This document shows, one piece after another, positions 33,462 to 48,766 of a stretch of DNA of 64,000 nucleotides. The stretch lies in contig CAJNOI010000078.1 of the NCBI GenBank assembly GCA_905250115.1, positions 1 through 64,000 on the forward strand, read 5' to 3'. Every line of letters begins with the position of its first letter. Positions within the stretch are counted from its first letter, which is position 1. The translations under genes were made by a program, and so were the position numbers. This DNA is from Adineta steineri. Taxonomy: Eukaryota; Rotifera; Eurotatoria; Adinetida; Adinetidae. The notes below the pieces were generated by a model. It searched no databases, was not told where the DNA came from, and worked only from the letters and a program-made list of their open reading frames with translations.

Positions 33462-35011
33462 TTAAACAAATGTATTCGTTGGTGAACCTTTAACAGCTAA
33501 CATTGAGGAATTTGTCATTTCATAAAATGGCTGCGCTGTTGCTGATGTCGTTGTTGTTGTCGTTTGTCTTATAAGTGGTTTTGGTTCAACATAATGTCCT
33601 AATTGAGCGAGATCAACAAAATGTCGATTAGAATTTGTTAAAGGTATTTGTTTTAAACGATGAGATTGATAGGATATCGATGAATCACTACAAGTTGATG
33701 AATCTTCTGTCGATACAGTACCAGTTGATGATAATAACGAGAGAATATCACGATTAGTTGTTGGATGAACACTTGGATAACGATGTATATCTAATGTGAC
33801 TGAATGTTTTAAATGTCTAAAATAAGAAATATAGTTTTGTTTTTTTTTCAGAAAAACAAATTAAATAAAATTTTACTTGATTAAATTTGATACAGTTCGT
33901 TGTTGTGCACGTGAAACATTTTGTCCGTTAACTTTAACAATGTAATCACCTGGTTTAAGACCACATTGAGCTGCTGGACTATTTTCAGTTACTTTACCAA
34001 CAAATGTTGGACTATCACCAACAACTGTAAAACCAAATGAATCATTTATACCACGCGATATAATAAACTAAATTAAAAAAATATATTTCTTATCAAAAAA
34101 AGAAAAATTCGAATAACATACTTGATGTTCTTCTAAATCGGCAATATCTCGATTAATAGCAGTTACATGTTTTTCTCCATGATCAGGCACTTGTTTATGT
34201 CGTAATTCTCCCACATCTTCTTGTAAAATATAAAACCAACCACGAATCTAAAATATATTATAAAGAATATTTTTTTCAAAAAATGGCTTTCTTTTATTAC
34301 TCGTTGTTTTTTTAATGTATTTTTAATTCCAAATGATAAACAACCTTGTAATTGTGTATCATTTTTTTCTTGTTGATAATTATATATTGAAAAACATAAA
34401 CGTTTATGTAAATCATCATTATTAATTTCAAATGTAAATTTTTCATTAAATACAGCTGAACCATTTAGATTAGGTACAGCACGTGTATTACATTCCAATG
34501 GTTTTCTATCAGGTATTAATGTCATTTTTATTAATATATTTGATGAACGTTGATTTACACCTTTAACTCGTATGACTAAAAAAGAAAATAATTATTTCAA
34601 TAAGAAAATCAATTAAATAATATTACTTTTGACAGTTAAATGATTATCTGATGTAATAAGACTGAGTTGAATAATTCCTAAAAATAAAAAAGTCTTTTGT
34701 TTGGTTCTATCGAGAAAATTTTGATATTTACCTCGATTTAATTGTAATGGTGATTGTTCATTCATATTCGTTAATTTTCTTGTTGTCGCTACACGAGGTG
34801 TTTGAATAGGTTTATATGATGAATAACTTTGAGAACTTGAACTTGTAGTTGAATCCAAATTTGGATTAATTTTTTCTTTTGAATGTAGAGTTTTATTAAT
34901 AAAACGTACGAAATTGGGTGAATCAAATAGACTACGTCGACGATTAAAATCACTTAATGGTGAACGATTCATTGATAATTGAAATTCTAAATTCATACAA
35001 AATATGTTCAT
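33462..35011 (-). CDS. C2-PDZ protein related to the N-terminal half of RGS3
   Basis: Six exons in consistent phase: 34732-35011, 34627-34677, 34301-34575, 34122-34247, 33877-34067 and 33462-33816, giving 425 aa. A Ser-rich N-terminus is followed by a C2 domain starting GIIQLSLITSDNHLTVK. Its end GCLSFGIKN...IRGWFYILQEDVGELRHK closely matches the RGS3 C2 domain (GCMSFGVKS...ISGWYYLLGEHLG). A PDZ domain follows (FIISRGINDSFGFTVVGDSP...GLKPGDYIVKVNGQNV). The tail is Ser/Thr-rich and ends at TAA 33462-33464. No RGS box is found before the stop, so it may act as a membrane and peptide-binding scaffold rather than a GTPase-activating protein. A separate RGS exon set downstream is not seen. Confidence 0.85.
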
Positions 35012-35835
35012 ATCAAATATTTAATCCGTATATATATAGAGAGATTTATTTCGCTGTTACTAATGAATACTTATTCATCATTACACTCACCATGTCAATT
35101 CGTCTATCGTATTGGATAAATGGCTGTGCACGTACACAGACACACGCTCGACCGTTGTTATTCGAATAATGATGATATATGTTGCTACTTTTCCTCTCTC
35201 TCTCTACATTTCTTTCTTTTTCGTTTTCACATTATGTTTATTATAGGAAAGAAAAAAAAAACGACGTTGAACTTGATGATCGGTCAACGAGAAAAAAAAA
35301 CACACACACACATAGACTAACGATTGACGCCCAACGAAAAATAAAAAAAAAACTAAAGAATGTAACAGCTGGATCAATTATGCAAATGAATAAAATGGAT
35401 TGTGTTTTTCTGTTATTGCTATTTCTAGGAAAATGTTTATGAGAATTCTAACGGATAAGTGTCAATAAATGACCAATTTCTCACGATTATTGTGTGAAAT
35501 TAAATGATAATTAACAAGTTTTTGTTAATGAGAATATTGACTTGCAGTGATTGAGATTAATTGAAGTTAAATATGTGAAAGATATAGTAAGATAATTAGT
35601 GGCGGACATCAATGATCAAAGAATTATAATAACTGATACGAATCAAAAGAGATTGACATCGGTTTTTCTTATATAATATGCAATAGATATGTATGATTGA
35701 GAATTGTTTACTTCAAAGAATAAGACTATTCGAATTTCACTACCGATGACATAATTATATCTTGAGTATGTTAGTCAAGCATATAACTTTCCATTTCTGA
35801 AGTAACTACATTTCGTTGAATTCCTGTACGGAAAA

Positions 35836-35893
35836 CTACCCATGCCATCAAAATCGGGGGAAAATCGATGATCTAATCGCGATTCAGCACCCA
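35836..35893 (+). repeat. Dispersed repeat of unknown type, short copy
   Basis: Starts CTACCCATGCCATCAAAATC and ends ATCGCGATTCAGCACCCA. The same ends bracket a longer copy at 36058-36241. Confidence 0.6.
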
Positions 35894-36057
35894 ATTAATT
35901 GTGAGATTTATCGTGGTATATCGCAATAGGCCAAGATTTCGATAAAAAGTAGTCGATTAATCGTGATTTGGTCGACGATTATTTTTGGATGAAAATATAG
36001 TCATCATAAATGACAAAATTTTAATAAACTAGATAATTTAACATCAATTTATACTGC

Positions 36058-36241
36058 ACTATCCATGCCACCAAAAATCTCGAAAAAATTGGCGATTTTA
36101 TCGCGATAAAACCGCCAAAATTAAGGACTTTTTACCGATTTTTTTTCGAAAAGTCTTGATTCGTAATGATTCCGATAAAATAACCATTTTTTACTGGCAA
36201 TATAATCGTCAATTTTTTTAAAAATCGCGATTCATCACCCA
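36058..36241 (+). repeat. Dispersed repeat of unknown type, long copy
   Basis: Starts CACTATCCATGCCACCAAAA and ends ATCGCGATTCATCACCCA. The interior is rich in CGAAAA and TCGCGAT words. No terminal inverted repeat is evident. Confidence 0.6.
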
Positions 36242-36819
36242 AAGCTATTTTAATATAACTATCATATCTTACAACATATCTTTGGATAATCTTTATCACT
36301 GATTATAGGATATAGTTCACACAAAAAAACACGTAAAGTAACGAAACGATTATAAGTTGAGAAGCAGAACAAATTCAATCGACAATCAATCAATTATGCC
36401 CCATGTCGAATGAATAATTAATGAAAATGAACAGCTGGTGTATATATATATAACATATGTAAACTTAAGAATATTTATACGTAGACAACGAATATTTTAC
36501 TTATCATTGTTATGTGAATAACTAAATGATTTATTTGTCATTTAACAAAAAAAAATGCGAGTACAAGATCTGATCAGCAACCGGATTCGATGAAGAATGT
36601 ACGGCAGAGAGAAATGAAACAAAAATAATTAACATTGGATGTAGTCGAATAAATTAGACAATAAATATAGAGAAAAATTTCAGTAACTGAATAAAAGATA
36701 AGATCTCGCAACAGAAATGAAAACAAAAAATAAGCGTAAATACAAAGGAAGTAAGGAAGAGAGGGAGAGAGAGGAAAAAAAACAATCAATGAGTCCTTTT
36801 CTTTTGTAAATGTTCAAAA

Positions 36820-40910
<4,091 letters not shown>

Positions 40911-41000
40911 ATTTATTATGTCGAGATAAAAATACGTTGAATAAGAAAATCTATAATAGAGTTAATGAAGCTACTCAAGAAAAAGAAAACCAGGGAAATA

Positions 41001-41013
41001 TGATTATATAAAG
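41001..41013 (-). promoter_or_regulatory. TATA-like box of the HSP110 gene
   Basis: Minus-strand CTTTATATAATCA, about 95 bp upstream of the start codon and about 65 bp downstream of the heat shock element. The position suits a core promoter, but no transcription start is shown. Confidence 0.45.
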
Positions 41014-41074
41014 AATGAGTTATCGATTGACAGAACAGCAAGAAAAAGCAACGAGTAAGGTAGCGAAAAAGGAA

Positions 41075-41097
41075 GAAATTTCTCGACCATTCGAGAA
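41075..41097. promoter_or_regulatory. Heat shock element (5 pentamer half-sites)
   Basis: Alternating half-sites with exact 2-bp spacing: GAA-at-TTC-tc-GAC-ca-TTC-ga-GAA. Four of five are perfect nGAAn/nTTCn and one has GAC. It lies 165-187 bp upstream of the HSP110 start codon, where HSF1 trimers would be expected to bind. Confidence 0.75.
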
Positions 41098-42057
41098 TAA
41101 GTATACAAATATGTATATCTATTTTGTATGATGTGGTATTATATGGATGATATTATATTTGATTTTACGATTTCGATTGGAATAGTCTGCCCTCTGCTGA
41201 AAAAATATCAGGTAAATTTTTACAAATAAAAGCGTATTTCAACAAACAATTCTAATCTAAAATGTATATTATAGTCAAAATGAAAAATCTATTTTTGGAC
41301 TGAATAAAAATGATAAGATAAAGATAAATGTCTGCTAGTAAAACTTTGCTTGTAATACGATTATTTATTCTAAAATTTATTGAAATAATATTCTAAATTT
41401 GATGTTGACATATACATACATATGGGCATGATGAAGTAATATATCTATACATAGTAATCTAGAATTATATACATGTAGAATAACGAGATAAACAACTGTC
41501 TAGAAATAATGTTATCGCTTTGCTTCTTACGTTTTGTTTTGTTGGATATCAACAACAGCCAACTTGCTGAAATCTCGAATGACATTTTCTATTTGGAAAG
41601 AGAATTATTTGCTTTCGTGTATAGGTAAATAAAAATGCAAAATATGTCGTCATATACTTTACCTCGTATTTCTAGAATAGTAGTCTATCTATTACAATGT
41701 ATATATGTCTTAACCTAGCACTATAATAAAGTGTCTTTTAATGTATAAAAGATGATGCTACAAGGTTGAAACTTCTTATTAATCATAACAAACTTATAAG
41801 ACATTGTCTGTCATTTAGTTGATAACAGACAAATGATATTTGACTATATACTTCTTTTTTTCAATATTGACGAACATTATTTGAAGAAGAAGAAGAAAAT
41901 CAATAGTAAAATTCTTTGAATGACAGATTTATTTCTATTATGTACATGTCATTTGAAGATCAAGATTTAGTATAACAAAAATTGTATTACTTGAGATATT
42001 AGAATTCTTCTATAATCTTTTAAATCGATTGTCAAAAAAAAATATAAAATGAATTAT

Positions 42058-42409
42058 TTATTTATTTAAACAAAGATTAACAGAAGCTAATAAATCTTTT
42101 CGTTGATCAAATATTTCAGCCCTTTCAGTAGAATTCAATGTTTTTTTTAATAATGATGTTTGATCGGTTATGTAAACGCCAAAAAAGCATTCTTCTCAGG
42201 TGAAGAGTCTCAAGAAGTTCAGCAACATAATTCAACGATTTTAGTTTGTTGACATAGAAACCTCGACATATAATAATAAACTTATCTTGCCCTTCGATTT
42301 CACCATTTTTAAATGTTGATATAAAGTTAGTTCCTAATTTTGAATTATATTTTCGAACGTGATCTACTTGTGTTGGACCAATTGTAGATGTATCAATTCG
42401 AAGTAACAT
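42058..42409 (-). CDS. Unrecognised 94-aa protein, two exons
   Basis: Exon 1 is 42262-42409 and exon 2 is 42058-42194. They are joined by a 67-bp intron (GTTTCT donor, CACCTGAG acceptor), total 285 nt including stop. Read without splicing, the frame continues into the intron and then changes composition. Spliced, it reads KFIIICREECFFGVYITDQT and ends KDLLASVNLCLNK. It is soluble, mixed alpha/beta in character, without signal peptide or membrane segment. I do not recognise the family. The intron is inferred from the phase-consistent join and the better protein sense. Confidence 0.55.
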
Positions 42410-43446
42410 TGATTTATATAGAGAATTCTTTCATATTTCTGTTGACGAAAGATATGAAGAAGGAAGATAACTTGAAGTGATGATTGACAGCTATGGTAAC
42501 GCATGTAAAGAGAATTGTATATTTCAATTATAATACCATAGAATGAGTTAATATCTTTATTGATGATCGAGGATGTTTTTAATTTTTATTTCATAAATGT
42601 AGATTCGTCAAAAATCTCTGTAAGAACAATTTTTTGTCTTAATCCTCTCACGGCTGGTGATTATTCAAAGCGTTATTGAGATTACTCTGAAGAGGGAGAT
42701 TAATAAAAGAAGCAATTCAGGTAGATTAAAAGCTCATAGTTCGCACTTCACCAATATCATTCTACATATGGCAGTTTCAAGGAAAAGAACTCTCAACCAG
42801 ATAAAAATCGACGATATTTTTTGTACAATTCTGAATCAAGATTAGATCTACCCTCAACGGGCGAAGAGAACTATATTTCAGTTACAAATGTCGAAAAAAC
42901 TGCAGTTTGATACGATATAAATGTGGAATAAATAAGTATATCTTTCTCCTAATCAGTTTCGATGGATTTGAATTAAAAGAATCGCTTAAAATATTACTAT
43001 TCTACGAATAAGTTGATGATAATACCAATTTTCGTAGAACGTTGAATTTAATAGTTACATTGAAACAGAAATGGATAGCGATATTTAGTATTTTAGTCCT
43101 ACGTTATTTGAAAGATTACTGGAAAAGAAAACAACAGAGATGAAATACTGCAGTTTGAAAAACGTGCAGAGAGTCAACAAATTGATTTTTCCTAGTGTCT
43201 ACGATTTATTGTATTGTTTAATAAGTGAAATTGTATAGAGAAAAAACAGTCTAATTATTCAATTAATGATTAAATTATTGTATTTATTGAAAACAAATTT
43301 GATTTAGTCTGAAATAATGAATATTTCATTTAACAAATCTTCAAAAGAGAATATTCGATAATAAATAAATCGCTTCTTTTATATATGTGATAACTAGTCA
43401 TTATTTATATTTAATGTAAACTAAAAAAATAATATTAAACTTTGTA
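42410..43446. other. Intergenic spacer
   Basis: AT-rich; no exon or repeat family recognised. Confidence 0.5.
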
Positions 43447-44982
43447 TTACCCAGTTTCATTCATTGTTTTTATTAGAGCAAGACGAATGATTGATTGCAT
43501 AGCCTGATTTTGTATATTAGAAAATGAATCGAATGACTGAATAGATCCATTTTGAATAGTTTCGTTATATGATCTATTAAATTCATTTAACATAATATCT
43601 CGTAGTAACCAACGAGCACTTGTCCATTGATCATCAGGCATTTCTATCCAAGTTGTTACACCACTACTCATTTGTGAATCTCCTGCTAAAGTTAATTGAA
43701 AACCTGATAATTCTAATTTAATTATTTCATCAAATGATTGAGTATTCATTTGATTTGGTTGATAACTTTTTTCTATAAAACTCATATCAAAATCCAATGG
43801 TGCTAAGAAAAACGGTGATGTTGAAGAAGGTAATTTAATAACTAAATTATTTGGATGAGCATTACAATGTATACCCAATTCATCTGTATAAGTTCCCCAA
43901 CTTATCCGATGATAATGCATAAGACCAAGAATTGATCCACATTCAAAACCAAATCGTTTATAAAGTAAACATAAAAGATCACCCAATGATTGTTCTGTAT
44001 ATAAAGTATTGTTTATTATGTTAATATTATTTTTCCATAAAATTTTACAATAATTTTCATCAATATCTAAAGGTATTTCATCAGAAAAATGTGATGATAA
44101 ATCAAGCCAATGTGAATTTTGATAATCAATCGGTTCGAGTATATTTGTTAATGATGCAAACCATGTCGATAAAGGTATAAATTGTTCATTATTTTGATCT
44201 GATTTAGTTAATCGTTCGGATGAAAATAATGAAATTAAATTCGATTGATTAATCGGATGTGATTTATCATTTGAAATAATTGAATAAAACAACTGTTCAA
44301 TGCCATATAAAACATGATCAGATAAACGTTTATTACCTAATGTTTCCATTAGAATACAACAACGTACAATCCTTGACCATTGATGTAAATGAATATCTTG
44401 TATTATTGGAATATCAGAATTGATCTTATGACAATTTTCATTTTCTAATTTATATTCAAACCAACCGATAGAAATATTTGCACATTCAATTTTATGTTGT
44501 GATAATATATGTGAAATGTAATCTGTCATGATTAATTCACGATATGTTGTATGAAGAAAAGCACATCCACGAATCGTTGATCTTGTATTTGAAAGAGATT
44601 TAATTAAAAAACCATCGGTATTATCACCACAACCTTTTAATCGATACCATTTTGATGATTTAGATTTTATTAAAGCTGATCGAGTACCTGATATGATACC
44701 TTTCAAAGGACTAGCAAGTTTTGTTTTAATCAATGGATAACAAAACTCATCAGAGATAGTTCCTATATTATTCGTTGTATGTTGTATTTGAATGAAACTT
44801 GCTGGTATATCTGGAAGGATTAATTGATGATCCTCAGTTTCTATTGGAGATAATATTTTTGAATTTAGAGTACATTCATCTATAGGATTCTTATGACTTA
44901 GATTAACTGTACCATAATGATATGCGAAGTTTGTTTCGACAGACCCATAAAATAATAATTCATCATCTGATATTGTATTCAT
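43447..44982 (-). CDS. Uncharacterised protein with kinase-fold-like (SelO/APH-like) motifs
   Basis: 511 aa in one exon from the ATG at 44982. I know no name for it. WYRLKGCGDNTDGFLIKS and TIRGCAFLHTTYRELI recall the SelO pattern (LKGxGxTPFSR...LRSSIREFL) in order and spacing. GIHCNAHPNNLVI then LAPLDFDMSF resembles the catalytic loop and metal motif of aminoglycoside-phosphotransferase-like kinases (HGDxHxxNxLI ... xDFD). The usual catalytic Asp of the loop is Asn here (HCN for HGD), while the DFD Asp is kept. It has no signal peptide or membrane segment. A diverged or inactive kinase-like enzyme is the best guess. The reading frame is intact and codon use matches the neighbours. Confidence 0.75.
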   Translation of the reverse strand: MNTISDDELLFYGSVETNFAYHYGTVNLSHKNPIDECTLNSKILSPIETEDHQLILPDIPASFIQIQHTTNNIGTISDEFCYPLIKTKLASPLKGIISGTRSALIKSKSSKWYRLKGCGDNTDGFLIKSLSNTRSTIRGCAFLHTTYRELIMTDYISHILSQHKIECANISIGWFEYKLENENCHKINSDIPIIQDIHLHQWSRIVRCCILMETLGNKRLSDHVLYGIEQLFYSIISNDKSHPINQSNLISLFSSERLTKSDQNNEQFIPLSTWFASLTNILEPIDYQNSHWLDLSSHFSDEIPLDIDENYCKILWKNNINIINNTLYTEQSLGDLLCLLYKRFGFECGSILGLMHYHRISWGTYTDELGIHCNAHPNNLVIKLPSSTSPFFLAPLDFDMSFIEKSYQPNQMNTQSFDEIIKLELSGFQLTLAGDSQMSSGVTTWIEMPDDQWTSARWLLRDIMLNEFNRSYNETIQNGSIQSFDSFSNIQNQAMQSIIRLALIKTMNETG

Positions 44983-45801
44983 AACTATTGATGCTAATCG
45001 TAATTCATGTATTCTTTTATTTCAACTGACAAGCGTTCTAAGATTGATTCGATCAATAAGCTATTAAAAAATATAAGAATGTCTAAACAAAAAAACAAGG
45101 AATTTCAAGGTATTAACAAAGACTAGACTAACGGCCAATAGTCACATATTAACATAAAATATTTTCATGAATAGTTTTTACTCTTTCAACTAGTTGATAA
45201 ACTATGTCATTTGAAAATTATCATAAAACTATATGCGTAAAAAAGAAAAGTTTGCATGTTGACACGTTTTCTATATTTTACAAAGAGAAAAAAAACATCA
45301 AAATAAGATGAGTCATCCGTGCGTCAACTGAAGAAAAGAAATATCAACTTTTTCTTGAAATAGAGTTAAATATATAGTATTTTTGAAGGACATAATTCCA
45401 TTGTACAAATAAATTTATATTAATTTGCTTTTATAGAACACAAAAAAAAATGTCTGCATTATTAGCTGTTGTGTAAGTAATAGGAAAATAGATTCAATCA
45501 ATCGAAAGACCTGTTTTATAAAAGAAAGAATTGTTACATTTCCCAAGCGTTTTCCTATAGTTATTGTTAGTGTCAGAATTAGATTGCAATGAATATTTCA
45601 TCGATTGTAATACAGTCAATCGAAAAAAAAGCATCGTCAGAATATATTTTCTTTGATAATATAGAACATGTACTCAACCTCTTGTGTGTAGAACTAATGG
45701 GACTGAATATTTGTTTTATTTCTTACCAAAGCATTTTTTTACCCTCGAGTCATATTCATACATTTTTATGAATATATTTTAACACACACAAGAAAAAAAA
45801 A
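44983..45801. other. Intergenic spacer
   Basis: No supported gene. ATGTCTGCATTATTAGCTG at 45451 precedes a canonical donor GTAAGT at 45474, which could be a first exon, but no continuation in phase was found. Confidence 0.4.
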
Positions 45802-45901
45802 NNNNNNNNNNNNNNNNNNNNNNNNNNNNNNNNNNNNNNNNNNNNNNNNNNNNNNNNNNNNNNNNNNNNNNNNNNNNNNNNNNNNNNNNNNNNNNNNNNN
45901 N
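45802..45901. other. Assembly gap of 100 N
   Basis: It removes the C-terminus of the LRR membrane protein gene. A homopolymer-rich stretch adjoins it on the left. Confidence 0.99.
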
Positions 45902-47577
45902 AACGAGGTAATACGTTTTTTATGATAGATAATATAACTAATCATAGCTATAACCAATGTAAGAAAAAGACATGATCCTATAATAGCAAATGGAATCCAT
46001 GATACGACTAAAGGCTTATTTGAATGTTTTTTAGAATCTGGATGAACACGTTTTGCTAATGGCGTTGAATATTCATTATCTAATTCTTCTTCTAGATCGG
46101 ATAAAGATGGTATTGGTGTTGTTGGAATAATATTTATGTTTTTTGTTGGTAAATCATTATCATCGTACACATTTACTTCATTAAGATTTATTGTTGAACT
46201 TGTTGTTGTTTGTATTGCGTGTTCATCTATATTTTCATCTGGATAATATGGCAAGTCATTACCATCCATATCAACTGATGGTGGTACAAATGGTATATCT
46301 ACTGGTGCTGAAGGTGTACTAAGTGGTGGAGTATTTTGTTGTTGTTTTTGTTGTTGTTCTTCAATATCTTCTTTTTGTTTACGTGTAAAATATTCTGATA
46401 CGATTGAACATGAAGAAAATAAACATCGATCATTATTTGTTGATTGACATTTAACTAATTGTGAACCATCATCAACCATATTATTAAGAAATACTAATAT
46501 ACAATCACAATCAGAATTTTCTGTTGGTAAATAAACTGTTAAACCAAGCATACGTCGACGATTAATAAAATCAGCTAGAGCACAACTTGTATTTCCTTGT
46601 AAAGTTGAAAATTGTACATAACGTACATCTAATTGTTGTAATGATTTAAGTGAATTTAAACTTTCAACATCTAAAATTTTTAAATAGGAACCAAGTATTA
46701 ATGTATGAATATGTTTAACATATTTTAATGCACCATCAGCTATACGTTCAGCATCGAGCGATAATGATTTTAATGTTAATATATTATCTAAACCTTGTAA
46801 AATCTTTGGTGTTATTGATACATCAGGTTGAATTATATTTAGACCTGTTAATTGTGGGTAATTTCTAAATGATAATGCATCTAATGTACGCATTTTATGC
46901 GCTTCAATTGTATACGATTGAACTGGAAATGGTGGAAATTCTTCATCATTAACGGTATCAATCATTCGAGTAATTTTTAATGATTGTATATGTCCAGTAA
47001 ATTGTTTTACTAATGATGGGTCATGTGTTACAATTGCACCTTCAATATTTAAATTTGTTATATTTGTATTATTAAATACCGATTCAAATGGTGATGATAA
47101 TGAATCAGCAAACATTGAAAATTCATTAACATGAATATTATCAAATGCATTTTGATCGAACACGATTGTTTCAGCTTTTAATGGTTGTAGTTCAACAGTT
47201 AAACGTTTATTTGGTGAGGTTATTCCTTGAAATAAATTAGCAAATGAATTTGTTTTAGCATGAAATGATTGAAAACTATGAAAACGAAATGTAATTGTTA
47301 CAGATCTTCTTGTTGATTCGGGTAATAATTGGTTTAATTTATGAAAATAATTTTTTTCAAGTTCAATCTTTTCATCTGATTCGAATTTTAAATCAATCGA
47401 ATGAAATTTTTTTGTTAATGCTACTGACGGTGAACTGAATATTAATGGAGCAAATTTTGACATTGTACAACGTACTTCATTGGAATCATAACATGTACAT
47501 GTCATATCAACAAATATATCACATGAATATGTTAATGATAATGATAGAAGAAAGATATACAAATAAAATAGTGCCAT
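45902..47577 (-). CDS. Single-pass leucine-rich-repeat-like membrane protein, C-terminus in gap
   Basis: Likely ATG at 47577 (MALFYLYIFLLSLSLTYSC signal peptide). The frame is open 34 codons further upstream, but a strong acceptor (TTTGTATTTTAG) at about 47589 suggests that part is intron. The ectodomain starts with a cysteine cluster (CDIFVDMTCTCYDSNEVRC). It then has degenerate leucine-rich repeats (SLKITRM, HTLILGSYLKILDVESLNSLKSLQQLDVRYVQF) and a C-terminal cysteine flank (DCDCILVFLN...CQSTNNDRCLFSSC). A Gln/Pro/Thr-rich stalk precedes the membrane helix WIPFAIIGSCLFLTLVIAMISYIIY and a basic stop-transfer KKR. At least 559 aa are present. A cell-surface receptor or adhesion role is inferred. 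Confidence 0.82.
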
Positions 47578-48143
47578 TGATGATGATCTAAAATACAAAT
47601 ATAGTAAAATTAACTTGTCTTCTTCTGGATTTTTTTGTGTTATTTGTTGACCTTCACGAATGACATCGATTCCCTTCATTTTCTATTTGAGAGTTCTTAT
47701 GTCATCATAAGCAGCATGTATTTTAGGAGAAAAAAAACTCCAAGTACTTCTAGAGATAATTGGCATGAACAAAAAAAATATATATGATGAGTTAGATTGA
47801 TCTCGTGATTTCTTTCGATGTGTAATAGGAAAAAGATGCTGTCAGACGAACGATCGATATAATCGCCAATGTTACAATCAGTTCTCTACATGCAGATGTT
47901 GTGTCATCATAAAATGTGTAGATGGTAACATAAATGCGATTTATTTATTTTCTTTTTTTTTCTCTTCTTTCGTTCTTTTTTCTATTCGTTTATTTTAGTG
48001 TGTCAGATTTATCCTATTGTTTTATATTTCTACACCTCCGTTTTTAAAAAAAAAAACACAGATAAAGCAGGGTTTAGACTAAATTTTTGTGTGTAATCAA
48101 ATGAATGCCATGTGAGTTCCTTTTTTCTTTTATCATAGAGGAT

Positions 48144-48161
48144 AGGTCAAGGTCAAGGTGA
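48144..48161 (+). promoter_or_regulatory. Triple nuclear-receptor-type half-site
   Basis: AGGTCA, AGGTCA and AGGTGA follow each other without spacing. The join creates TCAAGGTCA, the extended half-site of NR5A and ERR monomers. It lies about 570 bp upstream of the LRR gene start. Function is not shown. Confidence 0.3.
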
Positions 48162-48718
48162 GTGTAACTCACTTTAAGACCCAACATGGTCACGTATTGA
48201 TGTTGTTTTATATTACCGATTGCACTATATACATATATAAAAATTGTTCAAAAACGTGTGAACAAGATGTAAATGATACGACGCGTCTACCTTACATTTT
48301 TTATTATTACGAATATACCTCCAACGTTATTCTTCTTCCTAGATGGTCATAATTATATACTACATATATCTTTATAACAGGGTGTAATATATGTGTAATG
48401 ATGATGAATGTCTCATTAAAATAATAGGATTAGTAACAACTTTCGATAGATTTTTTTTAAGAATTGAATAGATTTAAAGCGGAAACGGCGTAAAATATAT
48501 ATAATAATGTTCAATCCCTTAAGTGTGTTATTTTATGTTTTTTTTTCTTCTCACGGTTTTCACTTACTATACCGGACGACAACAGTGATGAAGACTGATG
48601 ATGATGTAATAGTCAATTCGAGGCAGCTGTTCTCTTACATCGATTTAACTTCCTTTCTTGTTTGTGTGTGTGAATTTAAAAAAAAAGAAAAGAATTGTTG
48701 TATGTATGCGTGAAGACA

Positions 48719-48729
48719 TATATATATAC

Positions 48730-48760
<31 letters not shown>

Positions 48761-48766
48761 TATATA
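48719..48766. repeat. (TA)n low-complexity tract
   Basis: Nearly pure alternating TA with few interruptions. Confidence 0.85.

Larger units (their letters stand above)
35012..36819. other. Intergenic region with a two-copy repeat
   Basis: No exon recognised. It contains two copies of an unknown repeat (35836-35893 and 36058-36241) and a GAGAGAGGGAGAGAGAGG tract near 36753. Confidence 0.5.
40911..42057. other. HSP110 upstream region
   Basis: Holds the heat shock element and TATA-like box. Beyond about 41200 nothing else is recognised. Confidence 0.5.

Noticed and set aside
45451-45771. Possible plus-strand gene start (MSALLAV, then donor GTAAGT) and a nearby 60-aa frame at 45589-45771
   Set aside because: No acceptor joins them in phase without a stop, and the gap plus an opposite-strand gene follow directly.
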